Assembly: GCA_964242895.1 (NCBI GenBank)
Contig: CAXTBN010000055.1
Span: 1-18,675, forward strand
Length of the DNA: 18,675 nt
Direction: 5' to 3'
Source: JASLDZ01 sp964242895
GTDB lineage: Bacteria > Pseudomonadota > Alphaproteobacteria > Caulobacterales > Caulobacteraceae
Shown: positions 17,507 through 18,675 of the stretch, piece by piece
How positions within the stretch are numbered: position 1 is the stretch's first letter
Layout of the letters: each line of letters opens with the position of its first letter
The notes under the pieces: model-generated
What the model was told of the DNA's origin: nothing
The model's input: only the letters and a program-made list of their open reading frames with translations
The model's database searches: none
Position numbers and translations under genes: made by a program

Positions 17507-18675
17507 GCGGGCCGGTCACGGTCATGCTGGTGGCGGGCGAGGCCAGCGGCGACCAGCTCGGCGCGGGCCTCGCCGGCGCCCTCCGCTCGCGCCTCCGCGA
17601 CCGCCTGCGCCTCGTCGGCGTCGGCGGCGCACGCATGGCCGGGGAGGGGATCGCCAGCCCCTTCGACATCGCCGACCTGTCGGTGCTCGGCTTTGCGGAG
17701 GGGATCGCCGCCTACCCGCGCGTGGTGCGCCGCGCGCGCGAGACCGCCGCCCTGGCCGACGCCGCCCGGCCTGACGTGGCGGTGCTCATCGACAGCTGGG
17801 GCTTCACCCTGCGGGTCGCCCACCGCCTGCGCCGCACTCAGCCGAAGCTGCCGCTGGTGAAGTACGTCGGTCCCCAGGTCTGGGCCTCGCGCCCCGGCCG
17901 CGCCCGCACCCTCGCGGGCGCCGTCGACCACCTGCTGGTGCTGCGCGCCTTCGAGGCCCCGCCGTTCGAGGCCGCCGGCCTGACCACGACCGTGGTCGGC
18001 GACCCCGCGCTCGCCCGCCCCTTCACCGACGCCGATCCGGCCCGCCTGCGAGCGCGCATCGCAGCGGAGACGGGCGACCGCGTCCTGCTCGTCCTGCCCG
18101 GCAGCCGTCCCGCCGAGCTCGAGCGCTTGCGCGCGCCCTTCGAGGCCGCCGTCGCCCGCGTGCGCGAAGGCCGCCCCGACCTTCACGTGGTGGTCCCCGC
18201 CGCCTCCACGATCGCCGAGGCGATCCGCGCCTGGGTGGCGGGCTGGCCGTTCCGCGCGCACGTCGTCGAGGACGAGGCCGGCAAGCGGGACGCCATGGCC
18301 GCCGCCACGGTCGCGCTCGCCTGCTCCGGCAGCGTCACCACCGAGCTGGCCATGGCCGGCGCGCCCATGGTGGTCGGCTACCGCTTGGGCCCGCTCTCCC
18401 ACGCGCTGATGAAGCCCCTCGTGGTCGCGCCGCACATCATGCTGCTCAACGTCGCCGCCGGCCGCCGCATCGTGCCCGAGCTGGTGCAGGGCGCCTGCAC
18501 CGGCGAGGCGCTGGCCGCCGAGCTCGCCCTGCGGCTGGACGACCCGGAGCTCCGCGCCCGTCAGGTCGCCGAGCAGAACGCCGCACTGCAGGCGCTCGGT
18601 CGCGGGATCGAGGATCCCGACGGCCGCGCCGCCGACGCCGTGCTCGGCCTGCTGCGTGAGCGCGGGCGGCTGTGA
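17503..18675 (+). CDS. lpxB: Lipid-A-disaccharide synthase
   Basis: Inverting glycosyltransferase of family GT19 that joins lipid X and UDP-2,3-diacylglucosamine into the beta-1,6 disaccharide; peripheral on the inner membrane. The 390-residue product (E. coli 382) starts with AGEASGDQLGA (11-21). The N-terminal domain includes DLSVLGFAE and VLIDSWGF, then YVGPQVWASRPGR, where many relatives read SPxVWAWR. The C-terminal nucleotide-binding half has LLVLPGSRPAEL, ACSGSVTTELAMAGAPMVVGYR, and PHIMLLNVAAGRRIVPELVQ. The GTG start overlaps the lpxI TGA by four bases. Its stop is the last codon of the window, so whether the operon continues is not visible. Confidence 0.97.
   Translation: MSGPVTVMLVAGEASGDQLGAGLAGALRSRLRDRLRLVGVGGARMAGEGIASPFDIADLSVLGFAEGIAAYPRVVRRARETAALADAARPDVAVLIDSWGFTLRVAHRLRRTQPKLPLVKYVGPQVWASRPGRARTLAGAVDHLLVLRAFEAPPFEAAGLTTTVVGDPALARPFTDADPARLRARIAAETGDRVLLVLPGSRPAELERLRAPFEAAVARVREGRPDLHVVVPAASTIAEAIRAWVAGWPFRAHVVEDEAGKRDAMAAATVALACSGSVTTELAMAGAPMVVGYRLGPLSHALMKPLVVAPHIMLLNVAAGRRIVPELVQGACTGEALAAELALRLDDPELRARQVAEQNAALQALGRGIEDPDGRAADAVLGLLRERGRL

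Overview
The window is an ordinary but complete housekeeping block from a GC-rich (roughly 70% by eye) alphaproteobacterium. All genes lie on the + strand and are packed almost end to end. The lineage is most likely Caulobacterales or a close relative. The reasons are the Caulobacter-style -10 box in front of rpsB (GCTATATC), LpxI in place of LpxH in lipid A synthesis, and a one-PDZ site-2 protease resembling MmpA placed before bamA. The exact genus cannot be read from the sequence.

Layout. Positions 1-3363 hold the 3' part of dnaE (replicative polymerase alpha subunit); its first few dozen codons lie before the window. A 192-bp gap carries a clear promoter and a leader of about 120 nt with competing hairpins, followed by rpsB and tsf. 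Two GC-rich hairpins separate those two genes and an intrinsic terminator follows tsf. A probable promoter then starts a second, very long run: pyrH, frr, uppS, cdsA, dxr, rseP/mmpA, bamA, ompH/skp, lpxD, fabZ, lpxA, lpxI, lpxB. Most junctions are start/stop overlaps or gaps under 35 bp. The window ends exactly on the lpxB stop codon. There is no gene-free stretch over 300 bases, and I see no tRNA, rRNA, CRISPR array, insertion sequence, prophage or attachment site.

How the genes work together. rpsB, tsf and frr serve translation, and pyrH supplies UDP for nucleotides and sugar-nucleotide precursors. dxr and uppS make isoprenoid precursor and the undecaprenyl carrier lipid, and cdsA makes CDP-diacylglycerol for phospholipids. 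The remaining genes build the outer membrane: RseP/MmpA does regulated intramembrane proteolysis, BamA inserts beta-barrels, and OmpH/Skp chaperones them through the periplasm. FabZ supplies acyl chains, and LpxA, LpxD, LpxI and LpxB carry out four steps of lipid A synthesis (LpxC and the later kinase/Kdo steps are not here). The block therefore joins translation capacity to envelope growth.

I found no undescribed system. The points most worth a second look are the rpsB leader, the paired hairpins between rpsB and tsf, the roughly 107-residue Ala/Pro/Ser-rich spacer in front of the BamA POTRA domains, and the position of dnaE and dxr relative to the E. coli cluster. The many long ORFs in other frames and on the minus strand are shadows produced by high GC content.
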